Positions 21,582-22,920 of a stretch of DNA of 22,920 bases are shown piece by piece. The stretch's first letter is position 1; each line of letters starts with the position of its first letter. The DNA is from a virus. The DNA is taken from the IMG/VR virus record IMGVR_UViG_3300047510_002363, positions 1 to 22,920 of that record. One strand, written 5' to 3'. A program made the position numbers and the translations under genes. The notes under the pieces were generated by a model, which was not told where the DNA came from, did no database searches, and worked only from the letters and a program-made list of their open reading frames with translations.

Positions 21582-22901
21582 TTAAACTTGTGACAATGTT
21601 GAAGTTACTACAGTAAATGTCCCGTCAGATATTGCATTAACCTCCCACACAACGCTAGTGTATGTACCAACACCAAGAGTAAAATCAACAAATGTACTAT
21701 CTAATGCTCCTTGTGCTACGGTTGGTGAAAAACTACCTCCACCAGGTATTGTTATTGTTGTGTCTCCTTGGTAACCAGTTTGAACCGTCACACTCAACCT
21801 AATCGTGACGGTACCATTTGTTACTGTTATCGTTGGGCTAAACGTACTACTTCCGGTTCCCGAACTACTAGTATTCTGTCCACTACTAACACTAAATGTT
21901 ACCGCCGGTGATAGTGGTGTTGATGTGATAGTAATAGTCGGTGTAATGGTATTTGTTGGTGTGATGGTTGGGGTTAATGTTGCGTTAATTGTTGGAGTAA
22001 TAGTTGGGGTCGGGGTTGCGTTAATAATTGGGGTTGGTGTGGGAGTAAATGTACTTAAACTAACCGTTCCTCCACTAAATAAACAATTACTACACCCTAT
22101 ATCATACACATATCCATATTCAATATCGTTTCTTTTTAGTTTGACACAATAATACATGTCATTATCTTCATTAACCTCTTGTGTTGGATTTGGAATTCCT
22201 CTTTGATAAAATAAAATTGGGTTTGATGTTGTTCCTATTCTTGATAGGTATGATGGTTCATCAAATCCGTTAATAAATGGTTTATTTGTAAAATCAGTAA
22301 TCGACCCATCCTCGGCATTGAAAAACTTTGCGGTCATATAAAAAGTATCACCTGTTAGGGTTTCCTCATTTAATGCCGAATCGTCTTGAAACCAAAACAA
22401 GTACATATTTTCCTTATTTCTATAGTTAGATCCTATAAAAACAGGTTTAAAAATATAATCATTTAAGGTTGTATAATAGTATTTTTCACCCAATGGTAGA
22501 GATAAATTTTTTGCAAAAACCAATCTTCTATTTGATCTATTTGGTGAATCTCCGTTTGGGGTTTTAAAAAATTCTAATCTAAAGAAACTTTCTGTTGTTT
22601 GTTTTAACATTAAAGCATTTTCTCTAGCACTTAAACCTGTAGGTTCGTAATCTTGTACATAAGTGTTACCACTAATAAACCAAAATTTAAACAATATGTC
22701 TGTTTGTAAAATTCCTGTACCACCTATGTATGGTTTATGAATATACCTAACAGTCTCAAAATTTTGAACAGGATTTATAATATTCGTGAGAACTTCTTTT
22801 TCCATTTCTTGAGCATTATCCTGCCAACCAAGATCCGTCTTAAAGATGTCTTCTTTGTTTAGTATTATATTTTGGTCAATATTTTTTCTTAATATTTTCA
22901 T
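21582..22901 (-). CDS. Structural protein with short Pro-Thr stalk and beta-sandwich end domain, 439 aa
   Basis: I chose ATG at 22901 (MKILRKNID) over an in-frame TTG six bases upstream. Residues 1 to about 280 are an unrecognised structural domain with many aromatic residues (FKFWFISGNTYV, YLFWFQDD). CSNCLFSGGTVSLSTFTPTP (about 272-291) repeats the C-x-FSGGT motif that stands at the stalk base of the 1769-aa protein, and leads into a 45-residue Pro-Thr array containing INAT inserts. Residues about 330-439 are a Ser/Thr/Gly-rich beta-sandwich ending GTYTSVVWEVNAISDGTFTV, like an Ig-like or carbohydrate-binding tip. The layout (virion domain, short stalk, tip) is a miniature of the 1769-aa protein. 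AATATTTG lies three bases before the ATG. Confidence 0.68.
   Translation of the reverse strand: MKILRKNIDQNIILNKEDIFKTDLGWQDNAQEMEKEVLTNIINPVQNFETVRYIHKPYIGGTGILQTDILFKFWFISGNTYVQDYEPTGLSARENALMLKQTTESFFRLEFFKTPNGDSPNRSNRRLVFAKNLSLPLGEKYYYTTLNDYIFKPVFIGSNYRNKENMYLFWFQDDSALNEETLTGDTFYMTAKFFNAEDGSITDFTNKPFINGFDEPSYLSRIGTTSNPILFYQRGIPNPTQEVNEDNDMYYCVKLKRNDIEYGYVYDIGCSNCLFSGGTVSLSTFTPTPTPIINATPTPTITPTINATLTPTITPTNTITPTITITSTPLSPAVTFSVSSGQNTSSSGTGSSTFSPTITVTNGTVTIRLSVTVQTGYQGDTTITIPGGGSFSPTVAQGALDSTFVDFTLGVGTYTSVVWEVNAISDGTFTVVTSTLSQV
21917..22050 (-). repeat. Short Pro-Thr array, 439-aa protein
   Basis: About 45 codons of T-P-T units with two INAT insertions ([21 protein letters not shown]). It has one N-type hexapeptide (TPTNTITPT), as in the 1769-aa protein, and no arginine. 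Confidence 0.85.
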
Positions 22902-22920
22902 TAACAAATATTATTACTAT

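Overview
The window looks like part of a large tailed-phage genome of the T4-like, contractile-tail type. The probable host is a member of the Bacteroidota, for example a flavobacterium. The evidence is as follows. Every supportable gene lies on the minus strand, tightly packed, with 1-29 base overlaps or short gaps. The DNA is AT-rich by eye. Start codons lack a purine-rich Shine-Dalgarno sequence. One promoter-like site matches the Bacteroidota TTTG/TAnnTTTG pattern. One structural protein carries a module resembling the SprB repeat of the flavobacterial gliding adhesin.

Read in the direction of transcription (high to low coordinates), the window has two blocks. The first, 22901 to 7947, is a late or structural block of eight genes. 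It holds three probable baseplate/tail proteins (439, 396 and 306 aa), a 1769-aa baseplate-like protein fused to a very long Pro-Thr repeat stalk, a 756-aa protein with a similar stalk plus SprB-like modules, two smaller related proteins (184 and 333 aa), and a 713-aa tail-fibre-like protein. The second block, 7908 to 68, is nucleic-acid metabolism. It holds a RuvC-like resolvase, then (after a terminator and a possible structured RNA) a DnaG-type primase, a PD-(D/E)XK nuclease, an SbcD/gp47-like nuclease subunit, a GT2 glycosyltransferase, a coiled-coil EKIVE-repeat protein, a small DUF1360-like membrane protein, an unrecognised 178-aa protein and the SbcC/gp46-like ATPase. A further gene probably starts at 16 and runs off the window.

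The most unusual content is a family of Pro-Thr stalk proteins. Four genes carry T-P-T-x-T-[ILVF] arrays. Two of them interrupt the arrays with a recurring CDFTV...APTPTPT cassette whose near-identical DNA copies occur in both genes. Neighbouring genes also share N-terminal and C-terminal domains, so the cluster looks like a shuffling set of adhesion or host-contact proteins. A second candidate of interest is the 140-base gap 7151-7290. It contains a promoter-like TATATTTA, a GAAA-loop hairpin and a strong GC-rich terminator just ahead of the primase operon, consistent with either a small RNA or an attenuating leader. No tRNA, rRNA, CRISPR array, insertion sequence or attachment site was recognised. 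There is no gene-free stretch over 300 bases.
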